Positions 8,264 through 15,605 of a stretch of DNA of 51,276 bases are shown here, in pieces. The stretch is taken from assembly GCA_947501275.1 (NCBI GenBank), contig CANMVD010000014.1, forward strand, positions 1 through 51,276. The letters run 5' to 3'. Source of the DNA: an uncultured Tateyamaria sp. GTDB lineage: Bacteria; Pseudomonadota; Alphaproteobacteria; Rhodobacterales; Rhodobacteraceae. How positions within the stretch are numbered: the stretch's first letter is position 1; each line of letters starts with the position of its first letter. The position numbers and the translations under genes were made by a program. The notes beneath the pieces were generated by a model that was given only the letters and a program-made list of their open reading frames with translations, was not told the origin of the DNA and ran no database searches.

Positions 8264-9265
8264 ATGAAAAACCAGCCAACATACCCAGCCCACCTTCCTG
8301 AACTTGATGGGTTTCGCGCCCTCAGCATTTTGGCGGTACTCTCGGCACATATGTTGCCTCTTGGGCCCCCGTCATGGTTGATCAACCGCATGATGGGAGA
8401 GGTCGGCATGAGCATCTTCTTTGCCCTGTCAGGCTTTCTGATCTGCCGGTTCTTGTGGGAACGCCAAGACATACCTGTGTTTTTCATTCGGCGCATCGCA
8501 CGGATTGTGCCGCTGGTTATGCTGGTATCGGTTTTGTATTGCCTGTTGTTCGAGCGCAATCTCACCAGCTTCATTGCTGTTAATCTGTATGTGCAGAACT
8601 ACTGGCCAGGCGCCCTCAATCCATCGGTCAGCCCGCTCTGGTCCCTGGCGGTCGAGATGCACTTTTACATCGCAATTGGACTGGCCATTCTCTTCTTCGG
8701 ACGCAAAGGCTTCTGGCTGTTGCCCATTGGGCTCGCCATTGTTTTGGCTTTCCGCATCGAAGCTGAAGTGTTTGCCAGCATCAACACACATTTCCGGGTG
8801 GATGAAATTCTATCTGGTGGGGTGCTGGCTTTGGCCTGGCTGAACCGCGATCATCCAAAGATAGATGCGGTCATGCGCATACTGCCAAGCCTTTTCTGGG
8901 TCATTTTGCCTTTGTGGGTGTTGTCATGTTGGCATCCTTCAGGAGCACTGGGTTATGCACGACCCTATTTTGCCGCCCTGTTGATCGGTGCTGTGCTGGG
9001 CATGGAAAATCGCTGGCAGAACACGTTTCTACGTATGGGCTGGTTGCGCTACATCGCCCTGATTTCTTTCGCGCTATATGTCTGGCACTCGCCGTTCAGA
9101 CGGTATTGGTTCGATAGTGGCAGTGACATTGAAAGGTATCTGTTCAAACGCCCCTTGGCCTTTTTGTGCATCTTTACGCTCGCGCACCTTTCAACGTTTT
9201 ACTTTGAAAAACCCATCACATCGTGGGCAAAGCGTATGACGAGTAAGACAAAAATCGCTGCGTAG
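8264..9265 (+). CDS. Acyltransferase 3 family membrane protein
   Basis: 333-aa inner-membrane acyltransferase (acyltransferase_3 family) with ~10 hydrophobic segments. Marks are L-D-G-F-R-A-L-S-I-L-A-V-L-S-A-H (residues ~14-29, with the conserved R and H), F-F-A-L-S-G-F-L-I-C-R-F-L-W, and S-P-L-W-S-L-A-V-E-M-H-F-Y in the middle. Such proteins put acetyl, succinyl or similar groups on exported sugars, so this is a likely decorator of the EPS. No clear Shine-Dalgarno precedes ATG 8264. It is convergent with repA. One of three acyltransferases here. Confidence 0.92.
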   Translation: MKNQPTYPAHLPELDGFRALSILAVLSAHMLPLGPPSWLINRMMGEVGMSIFFALSGFLICRFLWERQDIPVFFIRRIARIVPLVMLVSVLYCLLFERNLTSFIAVNLYVQNYWPGALNPSVSPLWSLAVEMHFYIAIGLAILFFGRKGFWLLPIGLAIVLAFRIEAEVFASINTHFRVDEILSGGVLALAWLNRDHPKIDAVMRILPSLFWVILPLWVLSCWHPSGALGYARPYFAALLIGAVLGMENRWQNTFLRMGWLRYIALISFALYVWHSPFRRYWFDSGSDIERYLFKRPLAFLCIFTLAHLSTFYFEKPITSWAKRMTSKTKIAA

Positions 9266-9447
9266 AGACACATCAATACCTAAAATACCTTACATAATAC
9301 AGATTATATATCAAAAATTCTATTCTCAGACGAACCCGCAACCGGCACGCATATTCTGTATAGAAACAGGAACGCCACTGCCCTTCGCGGCGGAACCAAG
9401 CCCATTCCGTCTTGCAGCCCACCCGGCCTTTTAGCGCACATGCAAAA

Positions 9448-10518
9448 TCAGTTCTGGTCCGCCGTCTCGAACCGTTTCTTGCAGAACCCCAGAAACGCTG
9501 CATCCGCATTCTTGGGCGTTTCAACGGCCCACGCCCGCCACTGTTGCTCCAGCAAGTGTACATCCCAGCCCGGCGCCACACGCCGTGCACGACCGTAGGT
9601 TTCGCCTGATAGTGGCGGGATGTGAATGTTGCCGCCCTCAGGCACAGCCACCACAGTGCCACGGCCCTTGAAGACCACCACATCGCGGCGTTCGTCGTAG
9701 ATCACGTGATAGTCGGGCAGATGGTCGTGTTTGGCGATGTCCCGCAACGTGTGGCGAAACCGTTTGAGTTCGGTCCGCGCGCCCGTCCGCTTGAGCAACT
9801 TTTCCAGACCAATCTCGAATTTAGGTCTGGCCCCGCACATCTTACGCGCGATCTCATAGACACGGCGTTCGATCGGTTTGCGCAGGCGAAAATAGTCTCT
9901 ATGCAAGGTCAAAACCGATTTTCGACGGATCGAGTTGAAAATCCATTCGCTGATCTGGATCTCGGCCGACATGATGCGTCCACCCTTGTCACCGTTCTTG
10001 CGGTTGATGTGCGCGCTTTCGATCAAGTGGAACCAGCCGAGGCGTTCTTCGTCTCCCAGGGGCACGTCTGTGCCATCCTGAGGGATGGTGGTGATGTTGG
10101 TCTTGATCACCGTGCCCATGAGCCGATCCAGCGCCTCACAGAACGCATCGTAATCCTTGCCCCCCGTGCCCCGATTCACAAAGATCAGCAGATCACGCGG
10201 ATTGAACTGGATGCGCCGGTTGACCATCTCGCCGCGGTTGATCTTGTGCATGACCTGACTGACCACATAGATCAGGATGTCCTTGTCATAGATTGTCGCC
10301 TGCCCCTTGGCGCTCGGGATCACCTCAAGCCACTTGTCGTCATGTTCGTAGCGACGCACAGCCATCTCGGGCTTTTTGGAGAGCACGTAAAACGGATGCT
10401 CCATCTGCGGGATCAGATCCTTGAGCACCGCATCCGCCACATCACAAATGAAGAAGTCCGCCTGCGGGTGACGGTCGGGCAAAAGCTGGTCGAGAATATT
10501 CGGGGTATCAGGAACCAT
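9448..10518 (-). CDS. repA: Plasmid replication initiator RepA (RPA family)
   Basis: 356-aa replication initiator of the RepA type frequent on roseobacter and other alphaproteobacterial plasmids. Recognised from D-F-F-I-C-D-V-A-D-A-V-L-K-D (residues ~21-34), M-E-H-P-F-Y-V-L-S-K-K-P, Y-D-K-D-I-L-I-Y-V-V-S-Q, R-I-Q-F-N-P-R-D-L-L-I-F-V-N-R-G-T-G-G and Y-F-R-L-R-K-P-I-E-R-R-V-Y-E-I-A-R-K, with winged-helix-like spacing. It should bind iterons and open the origin at 10498-10953. The first codons (V-P-D-T-P-N-I) are themselves an iteron and another lies just upstream of the ATG, so RepA probably represses its own gene. No good Shine-Dalgarno precedes the ATG. Confidence 0.95.
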   Translation of the reverse strand: MVPDTPNILDQLLPDRHPQADFFICDVADAVLKDLIPQMEHPFYVLSKKPEMAVRRYEHDDKWLEVIPSAKGQATIYDKDILIYVVSQVMHKINRGEMVNRRIQFNPRDLLIFVNRGTGGKDYDAFCEALDRLMGTVIKTNITTIPQDGTDVPLGDEERLGWFHLIESAHINRKNGDKGGRIMSAEIQISEWIFNSIRRKSVLTLHRDYFRLRKPIERRVYEIARKMCGARPKFEIGLEKLLKRTGARTELKRFRHTLRDIAKHDHLPDYHVIYDERRDVVVFKGRGTVVAVPEGGNIHIPPLSGETYGRARRVAPGWDVHLLEQQWRAWAVETPKNADAAFLGFCKKRFETADQN

Positions 10519-10577
10519 GGCTCATATTCGGGGGATTAGGAACCGGCGTCAAGTTGGATTCGGGGTTTTAGGAACCG
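10498..10577. repeat. RepA iterons, promoter/start-codon group (three copies)
   Basis: Three 20-bp copies at 10498-10517, 10526-10545 and 10558-10577 with consensus ATTCGGGGNNTNAGGAACCR. Spacing is 28 and 32 bp, so the copies lie roughly three helical turns apart. The first is inside codons 2-8 of repA; the second and third sit where its promoter and leader should be. This looks like an operator for RepA autoregulation more than a tandem replication array. Confidence 0.85.
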
Positions 10578-10890
10578 GGCGCGATTCCGGAGCACAGAAT
10601 CAGGTTCAAAATCGACATCCGAAAACCCACTAACGAAGATGGTGATTCGAGGCGATTCCCCCAAAAGAGAATCGCGGAGAACAAGAACCGAATCGCGGGG
10701 GAACAGGAACCAGTATTCGGGGCATCAGGAACCGGCATCATTAAGAGTCCGAATGAATCCATGTGCTTAAAGCCAATTTCAGAACCCTAAACACAGATTC
10801 AACACATATAAACACATCAGTCGAAATTGTGATGTGATTCTAAACACTTACGAATCGATGATTCGAGATGTGGCTATACTGAGAAGAATC
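10557..10890. promoter_or_regulatory. Dense cluster of GANTC (CcrM-type) sites in the origin
   Basis: Fourteen GANTC sites in 334 bp, starting at 10557, 10583, 10597, 10644, 10654, 10669, 10690, 10745, 10755, 10796, 10836, 10852, 10860 and 10886. Random sequence would give about one or two. Alphaproteobacteria methylate GANTC with the cell-cycle-regulated enzyme CcrM. Three sites overlap iteron edges (10557, 10669, 10690), and 10852/10860 form an inverted pair, CGAATC-GAT-GATTCG. Methylation state may therefore affect RepA binding or origin melting. Confidence 0.75.
10671..10734. repeat. RepA iterons, tandem array (three copies at 22-bp period)
   Basis: Three copies at 10671-10690, 10693-10712 and 10715-10734, exactly 22 bp apart (two helical turns), so bound RepA would line up on one face. 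The last copy matches the start-codon group closely (ATTCGGGGCATCAGGAACCG). The first two are diverged on the left (ATCGCGGAGAACAAGAACCG and TCGCGGGGGAACAGGAACCA) but keep the AGGAACC-like right half. This is the probable core of the replication origin. Confidence 0.8.
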
Positions 10891-10944
10891 AGAGAGGTCC
10901 GAAACGACAGGGCAAAACGCACAGCAGCAACCCCCTGCCCCGCC

Positions 10945-10953
10945 TGTGCATAA
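10945..10953 (-). promoter_or_regulatory. DnaA box
   Basis: The minus strand reads TTATGCACA, a full match to the TTWTNCACA consensus. It lies at the far end of the iteron/GANTC region, eight bases from the manC stop, which sets the likely outer limit of the origin. A near match (TTAAGCACA, one mismatch) lies around 10762-10770. Confidence 0.55.
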
Positions 10954-10960
10954 AATACGC

Positions 10961-12370
10961 TCAGGTCCTGTCGTAAATGTCTTCGTAGCGCACAATATCG
11001 TCCTCTCCCAAATAGCTCCCGGTCTGTACCTCGATCAGATACATCGGCAACTTTCCGGGATTGGCCATGCGGTGCACAGCCCCAAGCGGAATATAGACGC
11101 TCTGGTTTTCGCTGAGCAGTTGAACCTCTTCCCCGATGGTCACCTCAGCTGTCCCTGCAACCACAATCCAATGTTCGGAGCGATGATGGTGGCTTTGCAA
11201 ACTCAACACTCCGCCCGGTTTGACCATGATGCGTTTGACCTGAAAACGTTCACCAAGACACAAGGTCTCGTACCAACCCCAAGGACGATGAAAGCGCGGG
11301 TAGTCATCGGCTTGTGCCACTTTGGCCTGGCGCAGCGCGCCGACGATCGCCTTGACGTCTTGGGTCCGAGACTTGTCCGCCACAAGGACCGCATCGCGCA
11401 TCGCCACTGCCACGGTATTGTCGAGGCCCAAGCCCACCAGATGCATACTGTCCTCTTCCGAGCGCAGATAGCTGTTGGTGCAATCAAGCGCTGTAACGAC
11501 CCCTGAGGTGGCCACACCGCGTTCATCAGGCTCAGCGGCTTGCCAGAGTGACTCCCACGAGCCCAGATCGGACCATGCGCTGTCCAATGGCACCGCCATC
11601 ACGTCCTGCGCCTTTTCCATGATCGCATAGTCAAACGAGATCGCTTTGGCGTTGTCATAGGCAGACCCAAGGCGGAAGAACCCAAGGTCCTCCTCCCCCT
11701 GCCCCACAGCGTCACGGCATGGGCTCATCAGCTCAGGCGCATGCGTCTCGAACGCGGCCAGAATGTCGGACACGCGGAACAGGAAGATCCCAGCATTCCA
11801 AAGGTAATTCCCGGCCTCCAGCATGGATTGGGCCGTCTCTGCATCCGGTTTCTCGCGAAAGCTGTTCAGGCGCTGCGCATCCCCATCCTTGGGGGCCTCA
11901 GGTAGCTCCAGATAGCCGTATCCCGTCTCTGCACGGTCAGGGGTGACCCCGAACGTGACCAAAGCGCCCTGCCGGGCCGCTTTTTCGCCCTGTGCAACCG
12001 CATCCAGAAAACTTGGCAAGTCCCCGATCACATGATCCGAGGGCGCCACCAGCATCAGCGCATCCGGCGTGTCCTTGAGCAACAAGGCCGCAGACAGGAT
12101 CGCAGGAGCAGTGTCGCGCGCGGTTGGCTCAATCACCACCCATGCATCCGACAGGCCGATATCAGCGCTTTGTTCAGTGGCCATGAAGCGGAAGTCATCA
12201 CTGGTCATCACCAAAGGGGCGGCAAAGCCGGGGCCGGAAAACCGCTGCAGTGTCATCTGAAACAGACTCTGATCCCCTACAAGACGGGCAAATTGCTTTG
12301 GGTAAGCCTTGCGTGACGTGGGCCAAAGTCGCGTGCCGGAGCCGCCGCAAAGGATGACAGGATGGATCAT
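10961..12370 (-). CDS. manC: Mannose-1-phosphate guanylyltransferase / mannose-6-phosphate isomerase
   Basis: 469-aa bifunctional enzyme that makes GDP-mannose from mannose-1-phosphate and interconverts fructose-6- and mannose-6-phosphate. The nucleotidyltransferase signature V-I-L-C-G-G-S-G-T-R-L-W-P-T-S-R starts at residue 5, with K-Q-F ~10 residues later and N-S-F-R-E-K-P-D in the middle. The C-terminal cupin isomerase domain (residues ~350-465) has P-W-G-W-Y-E and the metal-binding Q-S-H-H-H-R-S-E-H-W-I-V-V. The start is ATG 12370, with AAGG upstream. No phosphomannomutase was seen on the plasmid, so the chromosome must supply it. The gene is the only EPS gene inside the plasmid core. Confidence 0.95.
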   Translation of the reverse strand: MIHPVILCGGSGTRLWPTSRKAYPKQFARLVGDQSLFQMTLQRFSGPGFAAPLVMTSDDFRFMATEQSADIGLSDAWVVIEPTARDTAPAILSAALLLKDTPDALMLVAPSDHVIGDLPSFLDAVAQGEKAARQGALVTFGVTPDRAETGYGYLELPEAPKDGDAQRLNSFREKPDAETAQSMLEAGNYLWNAGIFLFRVSDILAAFETHAPELMSPCRDAVGQGEEDLGFFRLGSAYDNAKAISFDYAIMEKAQDVMAVPLDSAWSDLGSWESLWQAAEPDERGVATSGVVTALDCTNSYLRSEEDSMHLVGLGLDNTVAVAMRDAVLVADKSRTQDVKAIVGALRQAKVAQADDYPRFHRPWGWYETLCLGERFQVKRIMVKPGGVLSLQSHHHRSEHWIVVAGTAEVTIGEEVQLLSENQSVYIPLGAVHRMANPGKLPMYLIEVQTGSYLGEDDIVRYEDIYDRT

Positions 12371-12458
12371 AAGAAGGCCTTGGGTGCTAAAGTGAAGATC
12401 ACAGTGTGCCGGATGAATATGGTCAAATTGCGCAAAGCATTTGCGGATGCAAAGACAG

Positions 12459-12815
12459 TCACGATTTCTGCGCTTTGTAAGCTTCAAGCATGTCACGCAA
12501 CAGATCGTTCAGCCGCCGCCCTTCCGTGTCGCGCAGGGCGTTCAGGTCGTCACGCAGTTCGGGCGCGATATAGATCCGCCAATAGGTCATGGCCTCGTTC
12601 AGGGGCGGACGCCCCCGGCGCGGAGTCTCGGGTGTACGTTCGGGTGTCGTTGAGCGGGTAAAGCCGTGCGCCTGCCCCGCGCGCGCGACAGCAGCCTTGT
12701 CAGTGGGCGGGCGGGGTGCCTTGGCCTTCTTTTTCTTCAGGCCGCCACCAATAACGGCATTGTTTTGCGGTTTAGGGTCTGTTTCCGGATCATCCAGGTT
12801 TAGGAATTTACTCAT
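12459..12815 (-). CDS. Ribbon-helix-helix partition partner (ParB analogue)
   Basis: 118-aa basic protein. Residues 1-75 are charged, proline-rich and probably disordered (G-G-G-L-K-K-K-K-A-K-A-P-R-P-P). The C-terminal ~45 residues (Y-W-R-I-Y-I-A-P-E-L-R-D-D-L-N-A-L, then E-G-R-R-L-N-D-L-L-R-D-M-L) look like a ribbon-helix-helix DNA-binding domain. Its ATG overlaps the parA stop (ATGA). Small RHH proteins in this position are the centromere-binding partners of short ParA proteins (type Ib partition). It probably also represses the par operon by binding the AT-rich repeats upstream of parA. Confidence 0.8.
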   Translation of the reverse strand: MSKFLNLDDPETDPKPQNNAVIGGGLKKKKAKAPRPPTDKAAVARAGQAHGFTRSTTPERTPETPRRGRPPLNEAMTYWRIYIAPELRDDLNALRDTEGRRLNDLLRDMLEAYKAQKS

Positions 12816-13489
12816 TCTTGTGCCTCCAGAATATCAGCCAGTTCCTGTCCCAACCGTGCCGTGTTCGAAATCGCGCTGATGACAGATTTGTTCGAAGTCA
12901 GCTCAAACAGGGTTTTCCCTTCTGCCATGACACGTTCAAACGGCGCGCGGCGCATCAACTCCGTTTGCAACCGCTCGACCCCTGCCCCGTCGAGTTCTGC
13001 CAGCAGTTCTTTGTGAGACGTGGTCACGATGGCCGCATCGGTTTGCGTGATCAGAATTCGTGCCGGCACAGAACGGCGCGCTGCACGGCCCGCATCCCGG
13101 ATCATCTTGAGTGCTGAGCCAGCTGCATCGCCATCCAACGCACTCGGGCGCATCGGGATGACACACAGATCCGAAGCGGACGCGGCATAAGAGGCCATGA
13201 GCCCTGCAACACCTTCGAGATCTACAAAGGTCAGATCGTGTGCCGCGGATGCGGCTTCAAGCGTGTCGAGGATGCTGTCATCGGAAGGGTCGGACAACAC
13301 AGTGAACGGCGGATCGCCCAGATCGTCTTCATTGCGCTTGTTCAGCCAGACGCGCGCAATGCTTTGGCGCGGGTCTGCATCGACAATTGCGACGGACAGG
13401 TCGGGGTTGTTGGCAAAGACAGAGGCCAGTGTCAGGGCGGACGTGGATTTTCCGCAGCCGCCTTTGGGGGAGAGAATACTTACAATCAT
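12812..13489 (-). CDS. parA: ParA-family partition ATPase
   Basis: 225-aa ATPase that drives plasmid segregation. The deviant Walker A motif S-P-K-G-G-C-G-K-S-T-S-A lies at residues 7-18, A' is A-I-V-D-A-D-P-R-Q-S (~34-43), and L-T-F-V-D-L-E-G matches the Walker B strand, though the usual second Asp is Glu here. The short length without an N-terminal DNA-binding domain fits the type Ib group, whose partner is a small RHH protein; such a gene follows with an ATGA overlap. The AT-rich region upstream (13500-13610) is the likely operator and centromere. Confidence 0.92.
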   Translation of the reverse strand: MIVSILSPKGGCGKSTSALTLASVFANNPDLSVAIVDADPRQSIARVWLNKRNEDDLGDPPFTVLSDPSDDSILDTLEAASAAHDLTFVDLEGVAGLMASYAASASDLCVIPMRPSALDGDAAGSALKMIRDAGRAARRSVPARILITQTDAAIVTTSHKELLAELDGAGVERLQTELMRRAPFERVMAEGKTLFELTSNKSVISAISNTARLGQELADILEAQE

Positions 13490-13528
13490 GTGCTCGGCTC
13501 TTTTTGAATTTAATATGCCATGCAGTTT

Positions 13529-13605
13529 AAAATGTCACGTTATAATTTATAACGGGTATTTTATATGGTATAAAAAATGGCACGGTATATAAAATGTAGT
13601 GTAAT
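13529..13605. promoter_or_regulatory. Candidate par operator/centromere repeats
   Basis: AT-rich region upstream of parA. It has an inverted repeat CGTTATA-ATT-TATAACG (13538-13554) and direct copies AAAATGTCACGTTAT (13529-13543) and AAAATGGCACGGTAT (13574-13588), 45 bp apart, with a weaker third copy at 13591-13605. Repeats of this sort in front of a ParA/RHH operon usually bind the RHH protein for both repression and partition. Confidence 0.55.
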
Positions 13606-13623
13606 ACTCTTTGCCGGATCAGG

Positions 13624-14367
13624 TCAGTGGCCGCGCGCCTGCAGGAATGTTATCCCGTCTGCATTCAGCCAAGCCGCTGATAATACACCAGAATGCCAGG
13701 CGCCGGTGTCGACGGAAATGCGCCCGTGTGCAGCAGTTGGTTCGGGGACAATGACATGACCGCAAACCACCCAATGCGCGTCCCGACGCGGCTTGCGCCC
13801 AAAATCGGGGTGGCCCCACAGCAGGGCATGTTCTGTTTGTTGATCGGCTGTCAGGCGTGGGTCCGCCCCTGCGTGCACCGCGATGACGTGATCTGAGGTC
13901 CAAATCATGGGCAAATGGCTGATCCATCTCTGTATAGCCTCTGGAATGGCCTCTGAGAGCCCCTCAGACAGCCGCTCAGGGGCATCTGACGGATTCAGGC
14001 CGTAGGAGGCCACTGTCTTGTCCCCGCCGTTCCTGAGCCATCCCACGTGGATGTCTGGCGATGTGATGAAATCCAGCATCATCCGTTCGTGGTTGCCCAT
14101 CAGACAGGTGACTTGTGTCGGATGCTGTGTCTGCAGGGCATGGAGCGTTTTCAGCACGCCCGCGCTGTCAGGTCCGCGATCGATCATATCGCCCAAAACG
14201 ACAATGCGCGCAGAGGCCCCATCGGGTTGTTCTGTAATTTGGGTCAGCATGTGTTTCAACAGATCTGCACGGCCATGAATATCCCCAATCAAACAGATGG
14301 GGCGTGCAGGGCGTGGTACATCTGCTGTGGGGCTGCTCGGTGACAGGCGGCGGATCAAAGAGCGCAT
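13624..14367 (-). CDS. Serine/threonine-type metallophosphatase
   Basis: 247-aa calcineurin-like phosphoesterase. The three metal-binding motifs are present: G-D-I-H-G-R (residues ~28-33), G-D-M-I-D-R-G-P (~58-65) and G-N-H-E-R-M (~91-96), followed later by H-A-G-A-D-P and C-G-H-V. The group includes protein phosphatases (PrpA/PrpB-like) and diadenosine tetraphosphatases (ApaH-like); the sequence does not choose between them. No partner kinase lies next to it, although the EPS tyrosine kinase is on the same plasmid. It is probably monocistronic, between the par region and the small membrane protein gene. Confidence 0.9.
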   Translation of the reverse strand: MRSLIRRLSPSSPTADVPRPARPICLIGDIHGRADLLKHMLTQITEQPDGASARIVVLGDMIDRGPDSAGVLKTLHALQTQHPTQVTCLMGNHERMMLDFITSPDIHVGWLRNGGDKTVASYGLNPSDAPERLSEGLSEAIPEAIQRWISHLPMIWTSDHVIAVHAGADPRLTADQQTEHALLWGHPDFGRKPRRDAHWVVCGHVIVPEPTAAHGRISVDTGAWHSGVLSAAWLNADGITFLQARGH

Positions 14368-14465
14368 GAACGGGAAATGGCAATCGGTTGGGGTTTCATA
14401 ACCCCATCTCTATCCTATGGCCGCTCCAGGCAGACAAGCCAGAACTGTGTGTTGTGAAAAGAGGG

Positions 14466-14687
14466 TTAGGCTGCGGGCCGCAACTCCGGGATTTTGGATG
14501 TATCCGCATTGTGTTCGGGGTCTTGGTCTTCTTGCAAAACAACTGCAATAGAGACGCTTACGAGCGTCCCGGCCATGCTTCCGGCCAGATAGCTTGCCAT
14601 GATCGAAAGGGTGCCGAACCCGAGGTACAGGGCCGCAGATGCCCCAAGCAGACCGCACAGAAAGCTGAAACCAAGTAGCTTTAACAT
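14466..14687 (-). CDS. Small membrane protein of unknown function
   Basis: 73-aa protein with two hydrophobic helices: MLKLLGFSFLCGLLGASAAL and, after a short turn, I-M-A-S-Y-L-A-G-S-M-A-G-T-L-V-S-V-S-I-A-V-V-L. A polar, acidic tail (E-D-Q-D-P-E-H-N-A-D) follows. The glycine and alanine spacing suggests tightly packed helices. The start at 14687 is the ATG before the first helix; an upstream ATG at 14732 would add a basic 15-residue leader. No family was recognised. It follows the rhomboid gene on the same strand after ~200 bases. Confidence 0.5.
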   Translation of the reverse strand: MLKLLGFSFLCGLLGASAALYLGFGTLSIMASYLAGSMAGTLVSVSIAVVLQEDQDPEHNADTSKIPELRPAA

Positions 14688-14884
14688 TCTTTCTGGACGC
14701 CCTTTCTTACGTGTACTGCGTGAAGATCGCATAAATAATATTGAGACTTTCTTAATATGCCCAATGGATTGGGCACGAGTCCAAGCCTCAATAATTACCA
14801 TTTTAAATTGAATTGCCCTTCTGACAAGCAAGGCCGAACCGGTCCTGCTTTTCGGCTGAAAGTCGCTGATCAAGGGGCGTTGGG

Positions 14885-15538
14885 TCAGGTTGGGAACCGC
14901 GCATATGCCCTGTGCAAAAGGGCAGCGGCGAGCCCGCCTGCGATATATCCGCCCAAGTGTGTTTGCCATGCCAACAGCCCGTCTTCGATAATGAAGGTCA
15001 CAACGTTTAAGGCAACCAAAGCCGCGGTCAGGCTCACCGCCACCGTAACTCTACCGGCGTGGACATAGTTCAGCATGATATGTGCGCCCATGAGGCCAAA
15101 GATGCTGCCTGATGCACCCACCATGGGGCGCACCCCATTGCTCATCAGGGCAAAGGCAATGGCCCCCCCTAAGGCGGATATCGCCCAGATCGCAAAGAAT
15201 TTTGTGGTACCCAGCCGGTCCATTATCATCGGCCCAAGCCAGAACAGCACCATCATATTCCCAAAAAGATGCAGAGGACCGGAATGCAGAAAGCTATAGG
15301 TCAGGAACATCGACCAGGGCTGTGCGCCGTAGTTGGATTGCCAATCCTGCAGCAGGCCGGGCCAGAACGCGCCGTATTGCAAGAACAGAATGCGCCAGCG
15401 CTGGTTGCCGGTCCACCCCATGTCCGACACCCACTGTATCATCTCTGGCAGGCAAGTTAGGATCATGAGAACCCCAAGGGCGGTGCCAGGCCGGTACGCC
15501 AAAAGTCGGGCAGCAAGGGAAGGGGAGGGCGGTGTCAT
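14885..15538 (-). CDS. Rhomboid family intramembrane serine protease
   Basis: 217-aa, six-helix rhomboid protease. The catalytic serine sits in G-A-S-G-S-I-F-G-L-M-G (~140-150) and the catalytic histidine in Q-T-H-L-G-G-Y-I-A-G-G near the C-terminus. The F-L-H-S-G-P-L-H-L-F-G-N-M-M segment carries the conserved oxyanion-side His and Asn. These enzymes cut transmembrane segments of substrate proteins. It ends the minus-strand operon for outer-membrane export, 67 bases after the barrel gene, so a role in processing an EPS or surface protein is possible but unproven. Confidence 0.93.
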   Translation of the reverse strand: MTPPSPSLAARLLAYRPGTALGVLMILTCLPEMIQWVSDMGWTGNQRWRILFLQYGAFWPGLLQDWQSNYGAQPWSMFLTYSFLHSGPLHLFGNMMVLFWLGPMIMDRLGTTKFFAIWAISALGGAIAFALMSNGVRPMVGASGSIFGLMGAHIMLNYVHAGRVTVAVSLTAALVALNVVTFIIEDGLLAWQTHLGGYIAGGLAAALLHRAYARFPT

Positions 15539-15605
15539 ACCCTATCAGGCGTCAAGCGGGTCGGGGGCTGCAAGCAAATTACGCATATGTGCTTTTGGGT
15601 GGGGG

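Larger units (their letters stand above)
10498..10953. other. Replication origin region (oriV)
   Basis: About 440 bp between the repA start and the manC end hold no convincing gene. They contain six iterons, 14 GANTC sites, an AT-rich stretch (about 10760-10850) suited to strand opening, and a DnaA box. A 64-codon open frame on the minus strand inside it is built from the iterons and looks spurious. Confidence 0.85.

Noticed and set aside
10568..10762. 64-codon minus-strand open frame in the origin
   Set aside because: Made of iterons and spacer; no family resemblance or ribosome site.
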